Source: Verrucomicrobiota bacterium (GTDB lineage: Bacteria; Verrucomicrobiota; Verrucomicrobiia; CAIQCK01). Taken from it: DNA of 64,000 bases. The notes under the pieces are model-generated. The model did no database searches, was not told the origin of the DNA, and was given only the letters and a program-made list of their open reading frames with translations. Shown here piece after piece: positions 34,652 to 43,496 of the stretch. The stretch's first letter is position 1. Every line of letters begins with the position of its first letter. A program made the translations under genes and the position numbers. Location: NCBI GenBank assembly GCA_026397915.1, contig JAPLTX010000039.1, positions 62,001 to 126,000 on the forward strand, given 5' to 3'.

Positions 34652-35474
34652 ACGTCCGTCAACCGTTTTGCTGACCGGGGCCAGTTCCGGCATCGGTTTG
34701 GAAATTGTGCGCCTGCTCGCCGCGCGTGGCTGCGAAGTCTGGGGCACGTCGCGTGACGCGGCCAAGCTGCCACAGCTCCCACATTTTCATCCCCTGCGGA
34801 TGGATTTGACTGATGACGCGTCTATCCGTGAAAGCTTCGCGCAGGCGCAGCGCGAGGCGGGCGGGTTTGACGTGCTCATCAACAACGCCGGTTCCGCCGT
34901 CTTCGGCCCGACCGCCTTGATGCCTGTCGAGATGATGCGCGAACAATTTCAGTTGCTCCTGCACGGCCCGATGGAATTGGTCCGACTCTCGCTGCCCGCG
35001 ATGTGTCAATGCGGCTGCGGCCTTATCGTCAACATCACTTCGCTGGCCGGCACGTTCCCGATTCCCTACATGGCCGCCTACAGCGCGGCCAAGGGCGCGC
35101 TCAGCGCCTGTAGCCAGTGCCTGCGTCTCGAACTTGCCGGCACGCCCGTTCGGGTCGTGGACGTGCAGCCGGCTGACATCAACACGGCATTTCACACAGC
35201 CACACGCCGCGTCGCCGCCGATACCGACCACACGCGTCAGGAAGCGGTTTGGGAAATCCAGCGCCGCAACATGGCCGCCGCGCCGCCGCCGCAGTGCGTG
35301 GCCGAAGCAGTTTGGCGTGTCATCAACGATCGGAATCCGCCGCCGGTGGTCGCGGTGGGCAGCTTCTTTCAGGCGAAACTCGGACCGTGGGCAGCCCGAT
35401 TTCTGCCAGCGCGATGGCTGGACTGGTTTTTACGCCGATACTATGGGATTCAAGACGGGAGTCGTGGATCGTGA
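34641..35474 (+). CDS. Short-chain dehydrogenase/reductase
   Basis: A 277-residue classical SDR: TGASSGIGLEIVRLL (nucleotide site), INNAGSAVFGP (NNAG), NITSLAGTF (catalytic Ser) and YMAAYSAAKG (Tyr-x3-Lys). The C-terminal helix WLDWFLRRYYG is longer than in FabG. It may reduce the 3-keto group made by the KAS, or a 3-keto long-chain base as ceramide/sphinganine reductases do. Its stop overlaps the next start as GTGA. Confidence 0.8.
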   Translation: MESKRPSTVLLTGASSGIGLEIVRLLAARGCEVWGTSRDAAKLPQLPHFHPLRMDLTDDASIRESFAQAQREAGGFDVLINNAGSAVFGPTALMPVEMMREQFQLLLHGPMELVRLSLPAMCQCGCGLIVNITSLAGTFPIPYMAAYSAAKGALSACSQCLRLELAGTPVRVVDVQPADINTAFHTATRRVAADTDHTRQEAVWEIQRRNMAAAPPPQCVAEAVWRVINDRNPPPVVAVGSFFQAKLGPWAARFLPARWLDWFLRRYYGIQDGSRGS

Positions 35475-37069
35475 ACGTATTGCTCGTAAACCCTGAATTG
35501 CCACTCTCGTTCTGGAGCCTTCGACAGACATGCGCGAGCATGGGGGCGAAGGCGCTGGTCGTGCCGCTGGGACTCGCAACCGTGGCTGCGCTGCTGCCGC
35601 GCCAATGGAAGTTGCGCATTGTGGACCTCAACGTCCGGGCTATTGCGGAAGATGATTGGAACTGGACGGAGATGGTCATTGTTTCGGGGATGATCGTCCA
35701 GAAGGACAGCCTGTTGAACGTCGTGCGAGGGGCCAAGGCCAGACGCAAGACCGTCGCGGTCGGCGGGCCTTATGCCACGTCCGTTCCGGAACCGGTCCTC
35801 AAGGCCGGCGCGGACTACGTCATTCGTGGTGAAGGCGAGAACATCGTGCCCGAGTTCGTGGAGGCCCTTAAGAATGGCAACGCACGGCGGGTTTTCGAGT
35901 CCTCCGAAAAGCCCCAGATGGGAGCATCACCCGTGCCGCGTTTCGACCTGTTGCACGCTGGCGATTATGTGACCATGGCAATCCAGACTTCGCGCGGTTG
36001 TCCGTATGACTGCGAGTTCTGTGACATCATCAGCCTTTTTGGCCGCAAGATGCGATGCAAGACGGCCGATCAAGTAATCGAAGAACTGGAAGCGCTCCAC
36101 CGGACCGGATGGCGCGGACTGGTCTTTGTCAGCGACGACAACTTCATCGGCAACAAGACCCACGCGCGCGCCCTCCTCGGCAAACTGATCCCGTGGATGG
36201 AGAGCCGGGGCCATCCCTTCAATTTCTGGACACAAGCGTCCGTGGACCTGGGCGGCGATCTGGAGATGATTGACCTCATGACGGCGGCCAACTTCTCCCA
36301 CGTCTTCATTGGTGTGGAGTCGCCGGACGAGGCCGTGCTCGAACTTAACCGCAAACACCAGAACATCCGCCATCCGCTTCTGGAATCGTTGAGCACCATT
36401 AACAAGAACGGACTCTCCGTCATCGCCAGCTTCGTGCTCGGTTTTGACAACGAACGTCCCGGTGCGGGCCGCCGCATCTGCGAGTTTGCGGAGGCCGCAG
36501 GCGTGCCGATGGTGGCGCTCAACGTTCTCCAAGTGCTGCCGAACACCAAGCTCTGGCAGCGCCTTGAAGAAGAGGGCCGGCTGCTCCAAGAGCGGACCAG
36601 CGGGGAAACAACCGGCGGCCGACTCAACTACGTCCCGACCCGGCCTGAATCGGAAATCATGCAAGAGTTTGCGGACGCGTGGAACTATCTCTACGAACCT
36701 TCCCGCTACCTCGCCCGCGCCTGCCGCTCCTGTTTGGAGATGCGCCCCACGCGTCGCACCATGGCCGCCGCTCGCGGTGAGCGATTGTCTCCTCAGACGG
36801 TGGCGGCCAGGGTAACGTGGACTGGCAAACTCCGGACGCTGCGTCAGTTCTTGAGATTGATAGTGGCGCAGGGAATTGTGCCGCCGCTTTCGTTCCACTT
36901 CTGGAGCCGGTTGGTCGAGATGCGACGGCGGAATCCCAGCCGCCTTGTCAGATACCTCGGCCAATGCGATTTGGGCGAGAGCATGTTCGGCCTCAGAAGC
37001 GAGATAGCGAAAAGAGCCGCTGCGGCCGCCGAAGTGGAAGATGGGCGGAAACCAACGGATTTGAAATGA
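35471..37069 (+). CDS. B12-binding radical SAM protein, HpnP-like (paralog 2)
   Basis: The ORF runs from 35249, but a GTG at 35471 overlaps the preceding TGA and starts VNVLLVNPELPLSFWSL, aligned with the other paralog, so I use it (532 aa). It has the B12-binding Rossmann domain, TSRGCPYDCEFCDI (CxxxCxxC), and the same C-terminal extension (DUF4070-like). It is strongly similar in order and sequence to the 26230-27837 product, for example PLGLATVAALLP and SDDNFIGNKTHARAL. Because it is co-transcribed with ACP, KAS and SDR genes, methylation or another radical modification of the acyl chain is a likely role. Confidence 0.8.
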   Translation: MNVLLVNPELPLSFWSLRQTCASMGAKALVVPLGLATVAALLPRQWKLRIVDLNVRAIAEDDWNWTEMVIVSGMIVQKDSLLNVVRGAKARRKTVAVGGPYATSVPEPVLKAGADYVIRGEGENIVPEFVEALKNGNARRVFESSEKPQMGASPVPRFDLLHAGDYVTMAIQTSRGCPYDCEFCDIISLFGRKMRCKTADQVIEELEALHRTGWRGLVFVSDDNFIGNKTHARALLGKLIPWMESRGHPFNFWTQASVDLGGDLEMIDLMTAANFSHVFIGVESPDEAVLELNRKHQNIRHPLLESLSTINKNGLSVIASFVLGFDNERPGAGRRICEFAEAAGVPMVALNVLQVLPNTKLWQRLEEEGRLLQERTSGETTGGRLNYVPTRPESEIMQEFADAWNYLYEPSRYLARACRSCLEMRPTRRTMAAARGERLSPQTVAARVTWTGKLRTLRQFLRLIVAQGIVPPLSFHFWSRLVEMRRRNPSRLVRYLGQCDLGESMFGLRSEIAKRAAAAAEVEDGRKPTDLK

Positions 37070-38850
37070 GCGAGGATGTTCCTACACACAAGTCGGCGCA
37101 GCCACGGTTAAGGTGGTCGCCGCGGAATTTCCGGTTTGACGAGTTGGACCGGGATTCGGCCTGTATTCCCTATGGCGAAGCGGATGTCGAGTTACCGGCG
37201 ATCTTTTGGGGAAAAACAATTCGTGTGGAAGGTCGGCTCGTGGCGCCGGATCTCCCTTATAAACCGCGATGGGAGCCGCTCGCTGGTGTGCATACTTTTG
37301 AAAGACGCTGGCAGAAGTGTTTTCAGGTCGCAGGTGTCGTTCGCTGGCGGGAATGTTTGGAAAGATGGATGGCTGCCCGACCGCGCATCTCCACTGCTCC
37401 GGCTTTGGAGGTGTCGCTCGACGGCGCACCGTTGTTTTGCCATACGCCCGCGCAAAGAGAGTTTGTCATTGAGGGCATGCTTCCGCCGCGACCCGACGGC
37501 CGGCAGGTGTTTCGGCTCGGTTTCCGGTTGAGGAACGTGATGGCGGCGGAGGTTCTTGCCGGGATTGCGCGATTCCTGCTGGCGGTGCCGATGCCTTTGG
37601 CGCTCTGGAAGCGGATGCGGGACTGGCAGTTCCGCAGCCTTCAACATCGCAGATTGCGTCTGATCACGGTTTCGGTGGACGGCGAGTTGATCGTGGATTT
37701 TCGTGAACATGCCGTCGCGCCGGGGCCGGTGTTGAGAAAAGAGGTCCGTCCGGGGCTGAACATCGTGGGACATTTTCTGTCGGAACACAGCATGGGTGAT
37801 GCGGCGCGCTGTTCGGTGCGGGCGGCGGACGCTGCTGGCGTTCCCACGTGTCTGGTGCACCTCCGTCTTCCGCTGACGAGTCCCCAAGGCGATGAGACGG
37901 TGAAGGCGCGGCTGTCGGAAGTGATGACGCAGCCCGTGAGCCTCTATCACATCAACGTGCGGGAAGCGGAGGAGATCGAGCAATACCACGGCGCGGGCTG
38001 GATGAGCGGCCGTTACAACATTGCCTATTGGGCGTGGGAGACGCGCGAGTTCCCCGAAGACTGGGTGCGGCACGCGCGGTGTTTCGACGAAATCTGGTGT
38101 CCATCGCGTTTCGCGGCGGAAGCCATTCAGATGCGCGTGCCGGTGCCGGTGTTGACAATGCCGCATGTGATCGAGTTCCCCGCGCCGGCCGGCGCGAATT
38201 TCCGGGCGAAGTTCGGGCTGCCGGAGCGCCTGTTTCTGTTCCTGTTTGTGTTCGACCTGAACTCGTTGGCCGCGCGCAAGAACCCGGAGGCGGTGGTGGA
38301 AGCCTTCCGACGCGTCGTTTCGAAAAGCCCGGCGACGGGACTGGTGCTCAAGACGCACAACGCATCGCGAAACGCCGCGGACATGGCGCGACTGCGCGAA
38401 CAGATCGCCGGATTGCCGAACGTGTTTCTGATAGACCGCACGCTGCCCCGGCACGAGGTCTATGAGTTGATGGCTTGCTGCGACGCGTTTGTGTCGCTGC
38501 ATCACGCGGAAGGCTTCGGCCTCTGCGTGGCAGAGGCGATGTTCCTCGGTAAACCGGTAGTCAGCACCGACTGGTCGGCGACAGCCGAGTATGTCACACC
38601 GCAGAATGGTTTCCCCGTGCACTATCGCCTCGCGCGCTTGGAGCATCACATTGACGAATACATCCGGGGCAGCGAATGGGCCGAGCCGGATGTGGAACAT
38701 GCCGCGTGGTGCATGGAGCAGCTTGCCGCCGATCCGAAGTTGTGCGCCGCGCTTGGCGCGCAGGCGGCCCGCGACGTGCGGGAACACTTTAGCGCTGAGG
38801 CGGTGGGCCGCCGCTACGCGAGACGGTTGGAGAGCATTCTGTTTTGGTGA
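37066..38850 (+). CDS. Glycosyltransferase with N-terminal extra domain
   Basis: The ORF begins upstream, but the ATG at 37066 overlaps the previous TGA by ATGA (594 aa). Residues about 1-220 are an unrecognised domain with WGKTIRVEGRLVAPD. From about 225 a GT4-type catalytic part follows: LNIVGHFLSEHSMGDAARCS, then WMSGRYNIAYWAWETREFPE, then FLFLFVFDLNSLAARKNPEA, then HHAEGFGLCVAEAMFLGKPV with the E-x7-E site. It probably adds a sugar in the same pathway as its operon neighbours; specificity unknown. Confidence 0.75.
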   Translation: MSEDVPTHKSAQPRLRWSPRNFRFDELDRDSACIPYGEADVELPAIFWGKTIRVEGRLVAPDLPYKPRWEPLAGVHTFERRWQKCFQVAGVVRWRECLERWMAARPRISTAPALEVSLDGAPLFCHTPAQREFVIEGMLPPRPDGRQVFRLGFRLRNVMAAEVLAGIARFLLAVPMPLALWKRMRDWQFRSLQHRRLRLITVSVDGELIVDFREHAVAPGPVLRKEVRPGLNIVGHFLSEHSMGDAARCSVRAADAAGVPTCLVHLRLPLTSPQGDETVKARLSEVMTQPVSLYHINVREAEEIEQYHGAGWMSGRYNIAYWAWETREFPEDWVRHARCFDEIWCPSRFAAEAIQMRVPVPVLTMPHVIEFPAPAGANFRAKFGLPERLFLFLFVFDLNSLAARKNPEAVVEAFRRVVSKSPATGLVLKTHNASRNAADMARLREQIAGLPNVFLIDRTLPRHEVYELMACCDAFVSLHHAEGFGLCVAEAMFLGKPVVSTDWSATAEYVTPQNGFPVHYRLARLEHHIDEYIRGSEWAEPDVEHAAWCMEQLAADPKLCAALGAQAARDVREHFSAEAVGRRYARRLESILFW

Positions 38851-38874
38851 CCTGAAAAAGCTGCCGATTGACCT

Positions 38875-40008
38875 ATGCCTGCTGTTTCCATGGTGGTTTG
38901 CCTGTATCGAGAGCGGGATTTCCTCTCGCGCCTGCTGGCTCACGCGGAGGGTTGCTACGACGATCTCGTTGTGGTTCACGATGGGCCGGACCTTGACGAT
39001 GTCCGCTTGCTTGTGGAAGCGCATGGCGGACGTTTCTTCGAGAGGCCGCGCCGGTTTGCGCATGAGTCACACTTCATCTTCGCGTGGAAACAGTGCCGTC
39101 ACGACTGGATCTTCCGCCCCGACGCCGACGAATTTCCAAGTCCTGAACTGGCGGAATGGTTCCGAAATTTCCGAACCGCTCCGGAGCCGGCGGCTGACAC
39201 CAGCGGCTTTGAGTTCATCTTCCCGCTCTGGAATGGCTCGTCGCAGGCAACCTCGCGCTGGCCGTATCGCCAGGCTCTTTTCAACCGCCAGCACATCCGC
39301 TTCGTCGGTTTGAGTGAGCAATGGTTTGTCACCGACGGCAAATGGGAGCGTGTCGCGCGCATTCTCTGCCACGAGCCGGGCAACAAGAACTACGGCGTGG
39401 ATTATCTGCTGCGCGTGGCCAAGCGCAAACGCTGGCTGTATGCGACCGTGCTGGGCCTGATGCGCCCGCCCGCCGCTCTGGATTGCTGGCGCTGGGAAGA
39501 CGCCGGCTGGCCGAAGAAGTGGGAGGCGGTCCGCCGGCATCCGTTGCGGACGGCGGTGACACGGCTCTTCAGTTCCTTCTGGGGGAATGCCCGCGAGATG
39601 ATACAGAGCGGCGAGCCTTTCAAACCGTTGTTGTTGACGCACTATCCGCTCCATCACTGGATCACCTGCACGACCTTTCGCGCTGTGCAAAAGGAATGGG
39701 CGCGCGTGCAGTTACTGGGCTTGGAGCCGGGCGGCATGGTGGAACGAGGCGGTAGCCCGCAGCGCGTCTTCATTCTCGACGGCGCCGGCGCGGACGCTAA
39801 GTGGGAATCCGCGCAGCGTTCTGCTGGCAGTTGCTGGATCGTTTCCAGAAACACGCCCCAAAACGACGTGCGGCGGATCAGCGAACTTCGAGCGCGCGTA
39901 TTGATGCGGCTGGACGACCTCTTGATTCACTCCGCCGACCAAGTGGCTTGGGCCGACGAGTTTCTCTGCCGAAACCTGGTCTGCGGCGATACGACGCCTA
40001 CCGGCTAG
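38875..40008 (+). CDS. GT2-family glycosyltransferase
   Basis: A 377-residue GT-A enzyme with opening VSMVVCLYRERDFLSRLL and the donor-binding Asp in the DWIFRPDADEFPSPE region (DxD-like DAD). Typical for GT2 enzymes of surface glycans. It is the last gene of the six-gene operon and overlaps the convergent gene at its 3' end by 11 nt. Confidence 0.75.
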   Translation: MPAVSMVVCLYRERDFLSRLLAHAEGCYDDLVVVHDGPDLDDVRLLVEAHGGRFFERPRRFAHESHFIFAWKQCRHDWIFRPDADEFPSPELAEWFRNFRTAPEPAADTSGFEFIFPLWNGSSQATSRWPYRQALFNRQHIRFVGLSEQWFVTDGKWERVARILCHEPGNKNYGVDYLLRVAKRKRWLYATVLGLMRPPAALDCWRWEDAGWPKKWEAVRRHPLRTAVTRLFSSFWGNAREMIQSGEPFKPLLLTHYPLHHWITCTTFRAVQKEWARVQLLGLEPGGMVERGGSPQRVFILDGAGADAKWESAQRSAGSCWIVSRNTPQNDVRRISELRARVLMRLDDLLIHSADQVAWADEFLCRNLVCGDTTPTG

Positions 40009-41113
40009 AAGCGAGCGCGGCGAGCCTCTGAAGAATCTCGCGAGGCCCGTTGCGCGGACAGACGGCGTTCATCCGCTCTCGGATGGCGGCTGGCAGGGTC
40101 GGGTTTGCCTTCCATGCTGCCACCAGCCGGGCCAGGTCGTCTGGCCGGCAAACGGTTTCCGCTATGCCGTGCTTGCGGCAGAACTTTACGTTGATGAGTT
40201 CCTGCGGCATCAGCCCGCCGAGGCAGTTGATCAACAGCGGGCAGCGGCTGACGATGGCCTCGCTGCACACGCCCGCGCCGGGCCGCGCCGCGACCGCCGA
40301 GACGGAGCGCATCAGTTGTCCGATGTTCGTGTTGTGCGGCAATACCCGCACGGACAGCGACGGATTCGCGGCGGCCCATGCAGTGACTGCCTGCTCCACC
40401 TGCGCCGACGCGCCGCATAGCGCCACGACTTTCGCTTCCACGCGCTGCCGCTTCATTGCTTCCAGAAAACGGATGTGGTTTTGCGCGCCCCACCCCGAGG
40501 CCATCAGCAGCAGGACGAACTCCCGCGGGTCGCGCGACTCCGGCTCGGCAGGCTCGTAGAAGAACCGCCGGGTCATGAAGCCGCCGACGAACGTCTTCTC
40601 CGGCGCCATGCCCCAGCGAATCGCCGCTTTACAGGTCTCCGGCACCACGCCGATGAACAGGTCCGCCGTCGGGTTCACCCAATGCCGGCTGAACCCGTAG
40701 CCGCCGTGCAATTCGTCGCAGTAGGTCGCGCAGCGCACGCGCTCGCGGCCGAGCACGGCGCGCGTGTAGTCGAAGAAAGTGTGGTTGAGCGAGTCGTGGA
40801 CGCTGAGCACCACATCGGGCCGCACCTGCTCCAGCACAGCACGGAAGCGGTCCGCGCCGAGCGGTGTCGGCGTGCGGATGACGGAGGCGGCTTCGAGGAA
40901 GTTGAAATAGACGTGATGGAGCAGGGGAGCGGTGCGTTGAATCCGGTTGTAGAGTTCAACGCCGAACGCGTAGAGCCAGTGCGACTCCTCCAACGGCCGG
41001 TGCGACTCGACGGTGATGCCGAGCGCCGGTTCGGCCTGTGCCCATTCGGTGAACGCGCGCGCCCGCATGTCGTGGCAGCCGCCGGTGCTGGAGCTGAGGA
41101 TCAAGAGGCGCAT
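39998..41113 (-). CDS. MGDG-synthase/MurG-like glycosyltransferase (diacylglycerol-type acceptor possible)
   Basis: The frame stays open to 41653, but the ATG at 41113 begins MRLLILSSSTGGCHDMRARA, the N-terminal glycine-rich loop of GT28 enzymes of the galactosyl/glucosyl-diacylglycerol type. Later DVVLSVHDSLNHTFFD, GGFMTRRFFYEPAEP and AVAARPGAGVCSEAIVSRCP fit that fold (371 aa). Family members glycosylate diacylglycerol or lipid II, so this is the best candidate in the window for sugar addition to a lipid. The upstream extension read as protein is a shadow of the neighbouring gene. Confidence 0.7.
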   Translation of the reverse strand: MRLLILSSSTGGCHDMRARAFTEWAQAEPALGITVESHRPLEESHWLYAFGVELYNRIQRTAPLLHHVYFNFLEAASVIRTPTPLGADRFRAVLEQVRPDVVLSVHDSLNHTFFDYTRAVLGRERVRCATYCDELHGGYGFSRHWVNPTADLFIGVVPETCKAAIRWGMAPEKTFVGGFMTRRFFYEPAEPESRDPREFVLLLMASGWGAQNHIRFLEAMKRQRVEAKVVALCGASAQVEQAVTAWAAANPSLSVRVLPHNTNIGQLMRSVSAVAARPGAGVCSEAIVSRCPLLINCLGGLMPQELINVKFCRKHGIAETVCRPDDLARLVAAWKANPTLPAAIRERMNAVCPRNGPREILQRLAALASSR

Positions 41114-42159
41114 GGGAGAGCTTTCTTCTCGACGAACGCATCGAGCAGACCGAAGACCTCGGCGTTGCCGCAGAAACTGTTCGCCCGGATGTTCTTCCGG
41201 TATTGATCCATGTTCGACTCGATTTCCGGGATAAGACTGGCTGGTGGTGCCAGCCCTTCGTGACAACGTCCGTAGCCAAGCGTGCTGACGTAGTAGGCGT
41301 TGAGGAACTGCTCGAACGCGCCGCGGATGGGAACGACGAGCAACGGTTTGCCAAAGTGGAGCGCCTCGGAGATCAACGTGTGGCCGCCGCCGCACACGAC
41401 GTAGGCGCAGGAGGCCAGGTCGGCGAGCAGGCCGTCCTCGGAGCGCGGCTGGAACTGTAGGTTGCCTTCGCTGCCGGCGCGGTTCGATCCATAGACCTTC
41501 ACGGGCCGCGGGATGGCGTGGAGGAATTCGTAGAAGCCCGGCGAGGTCGCGTAAGCATGATACGCCAGCACGTGGTCGCTGTCGCTGGGGCGTTGCTGGA
41601 AGACGTTTTCCCGCAGGATCGGCGGCGCGACCCTGGCTTTGGCATTGGGCCACAGCGGCGGGTTAAAAAACGAGATGACCAGATAAGCCGACGCCGTGCT
41701 GAACAGTCCGCGGATGGCCACGGTCGTGGCGATGTAACTGGCCAGTTGATGCGCCGGCACGCTGTGTCGCGAGCAGGTGACGATGTGTTGATGATCCAGC
41801 GACAGGCACGGCAGACCGGCCGCGCGCGCGACGCGCGGCACGAAATACTCGTAGTCCGTGATGGCAACATCCGGCTGAAACCGTTCGATTTCATCCAAGA
41901 GCATCCGGGTCAGGTGGGGTTGACGGCGCCAAGTCCGCAACGCGCTCAGGACGGCGGCGCCGGCAGCAACGCGGTGGGAAACAACCGGCGTCTCCGGGTT
42001 GTAACACTCGATGACGGGAAATTCGCGTTTCAGGAGAGCCGCGCCGTGGCTGTGGCTGACGAACAAGAACTGGTGTTGTGGGAAATGTCGTGCAACCGTC
42101 AAGGCCCGCGTCGCGTGGCCGTGGCCGGTGCCATGCACTCCATACAGTATCTTCGCCAT
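41101..42159 (-). CDS. GT28-like glycosyltransferase
   Basis: Starting at the ATG at 42159 (M in AKILYGVHGTGHGHATRALT), 352 residues. The HGTGHGHATRA loop and VVCGGGHTLISEALHFGKPL are marks of UDP-sugar-dependent GT28/COG1819-type enzymes. It overlaps the preceding MGDG-like gene by 13 nt and forms a two-gene minus operon with it, so the two probably act on the same lipid or glycan. Sugar and acceptor unknown. Confidence 0.65.
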   Translation of the reverse strand: MAKILYGVHGTGHGHATRALTVARHFPQHQFLFVSHSHGAALLKREFPVIECYNPETPVVSHRVAAGAAVLSALRTWRRQPHLTRMLLDEIERFQPDVAITDYEYFVPRVARAAGLPCLSLDHQHIVTCSRHSVPAHQLASYIATTVAIRGLFSTASAYLVISFFNPPLWPNAKARVAPPILRENVFQQRPSDSDHVLAYHAYATSPGFYEFLHAIPRPVKVYGSNRAGSEGNLQFQPRSEDGLLADLASCAYVVCGGGHTLISEALHFGKPLLVVPIRGAFEQFLNAYYVSTLGYGRCHEGLAPPASLIPEIESNMDQYRKNIRANSFCGNAEVFGLLDAFVEKKALPCAS

Positions 42160-42173
42160 TGGCAATCCGGGCC

Positions 42174-42201
42174 TTGTGAGAAGGCCCAATGTGCGTATGA
42201 T
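42174..42201 (+). promoter_or_regulatory. Sigma-70-type promoter
   Basis: TTGTGA (42174-42179), a 16-nt spacer, then TATGAT (42196-42201), about 60 nt upstream of the ATG at 42265. It would drive the radical SAM/acyltransferase pair, divergent from the GT28-like gene. Confidence 0.45.
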
Positions 42202-42264
42202 AGCTGGTCTGTCAGCTCAAGAACAAGGGTTTCGACCAAGAGTCCACTAACGAGAGACAAGCAC

Positions 42265-43479
42265 ATGGCTAAACGGAGCAGCGTGGGGATCGGCGTGGTG
42301 GCGAAGAACTTTCGTCGCGTGGCCCCGCATTTTTGGATCGGCTGCAAGTTGGCCGCGCTGGAGATCGAGAAACGAATTTTTAATCTGTTCAGTCCTCTGC
42401 GTCGCGACGGTGGAGCCGGCAAGATTCGCCAGGTCAGCTTTCGGCTCACCGACGTTTGCAACCTGCGTTGCCACACCTGCGGCCAGTGGGGCGACCGCGG
42501 CTATCTTCGAGACGAAAGCCTGACACAACTCAGGGACAGGGAGGTTTCAACCGAACGCTATCAGGAGTTGATGAAAGACCTGGTGCAACACGGTCATCGT
42601 CCGGTGGTCTATTTCTGGGGCGGCGAGCCGATGCTTTACAAAGGCATCCTCGACTTGATTGCCGGCGCGTCGGCGATGGGCTTGCCGACGGCCATTGCCA
42701 CCAACGGCTCGCGCGTGGCTGCCTCGGCGCATCAGCTTGTCGAGGCGCCGCTGTTTCTCTTGCAGGTCTCGATTGACGGTCATTGCGCTGAACTGCACAA
42801 CCGGATGCGTCCTTCGCCGGGCAGCGGCGACAACTTCCGCGACATTGTGCGCGGCCTCGATGCGGTGCGCGAAGCGAGAGGCAGGAACGGTCGTGGCCTG
42901 CCCGTGATCGCTTCGCTGACAACGATCTCGGAGGGCAACCTCAAACATCTCGGCGACATTTACGACGCGTTCCGGGACAAGGTGGACCTGTTCGTGTTTT
43001 ACCTCTCGTGGTGGATAGACAAGGAAAGCGCGTCGGCGCACGAGCAGGATTTCCTGCGGCGGTTTGGTTTCGTGCCGACGCGGCATCGCGGTTGGGATGG
43101 CGACTGGAAGTCGGCGGACCACGATGAGTTGGATTGCCAGATCGAGGGGCTGCTTGCCAAATCGCGTCCGTGGTCAGCGCCGCCGGTGAGCATCATTCCG
43201 CCGATCACGGGTCGGGAGAACTTGAAGGCTTACTACACGGATCATGCCGCACGGTTTGGTTACAACCAGTGCGTTTCGATCTACCAAGTCGTGGAGGTCA
43301 ACAGCAACGGTGACATTTCCCCATGTCGCGACTATCACGACTACGTGGTTGGCAACGTCAAGAATGCCACCATCACCGAGCTGTGGAACTCGGAGGCTTA
43401 CCGGAAATTCCGATGCAGCATCAGCCGGGACGGACTGATGCCGGTTTGCACGCGTTGTTGCGGGTTGATGGGCTACTGA
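42265..43479 (+). CDS. Radical SAM / SPASM-type protein
   Basis: The frame is open from 41518, but the ATG at 42265 with GAGAG nearby gives 404 residues; upstream residues are antisense to the GT28-like gene. SFRLTDVCNLRCHTCGQWGD carries CxxxCxxC. YFWGGEPMLY is typical of radical SAM. The C-terminus has SPASM-like VNSNGDISPCRDY, NVKNATITELWNSEAYRKF and CTRCCGLMGY. It probably modifies a small molecule or peptide. It is followed 17 nt later by a PlsC-type acyltransferase gene. Confidence 0.8.
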   Translation: MAKRSSVGIGVVAKNFRRVAPHFWIGCKLAALEIEKRIFNLFSPLRRDGGAGKIRQVSFRLTDVCNLRCHTCGQWGDRGYLRDESLTQLRDREVSTERYQELMKDLVQHGHRPVVYFWGGEPMLYKGILDLIAGASAMGLPTAIATNGSRVAASAHQLVEAPLFLLQVSIDGHCAELHNRMRPSPGSGDNFRDIVRGLDAVREARGRNGRGLPVIASLTTISEGNLKHLGDIYDAFRDKVDLFVFYLSWWIDKESASAHEQDFLRRFGFVPTRHRGWDGDWKSADHDELDCQIEGLLAKSRPWSAPPVSIIPPITGRENLKAYYTDHAARFGYNQCVSIYQVVEVNSNGDISPCRDYHDYVVGNVKNATITELWNSEAYRKFRCSISRDGLMPVCTRCCGLMGY

Positions 43480-43496
43480 GTTAGGACGGACTTAAC

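Noticed and set aside
37192..39063. A 623-residue minus-strand ORF opposite the 37066-38850 glycosyltransferase
   Set aside because: The plus-strand gene has clear GT motifs and an ATGA overlap with its neighbour; the minus frame is an antisense GC artefact.
41114..41653. N-terminal extension of the MGDG-synthase-like protein to 41653
   Set aside because: The extra 180 residues overlap the GT28-like gene in another frame and lack a domain; the GT28-type loop begins at the ATG at 41113.
41518..42264. N-terminal extension of the radical SAM protein from 41518
   Set aside because: It is antisense to the GT28-like gene and contains low-complexity R/G residues; the protein begins sensibly at 42265.
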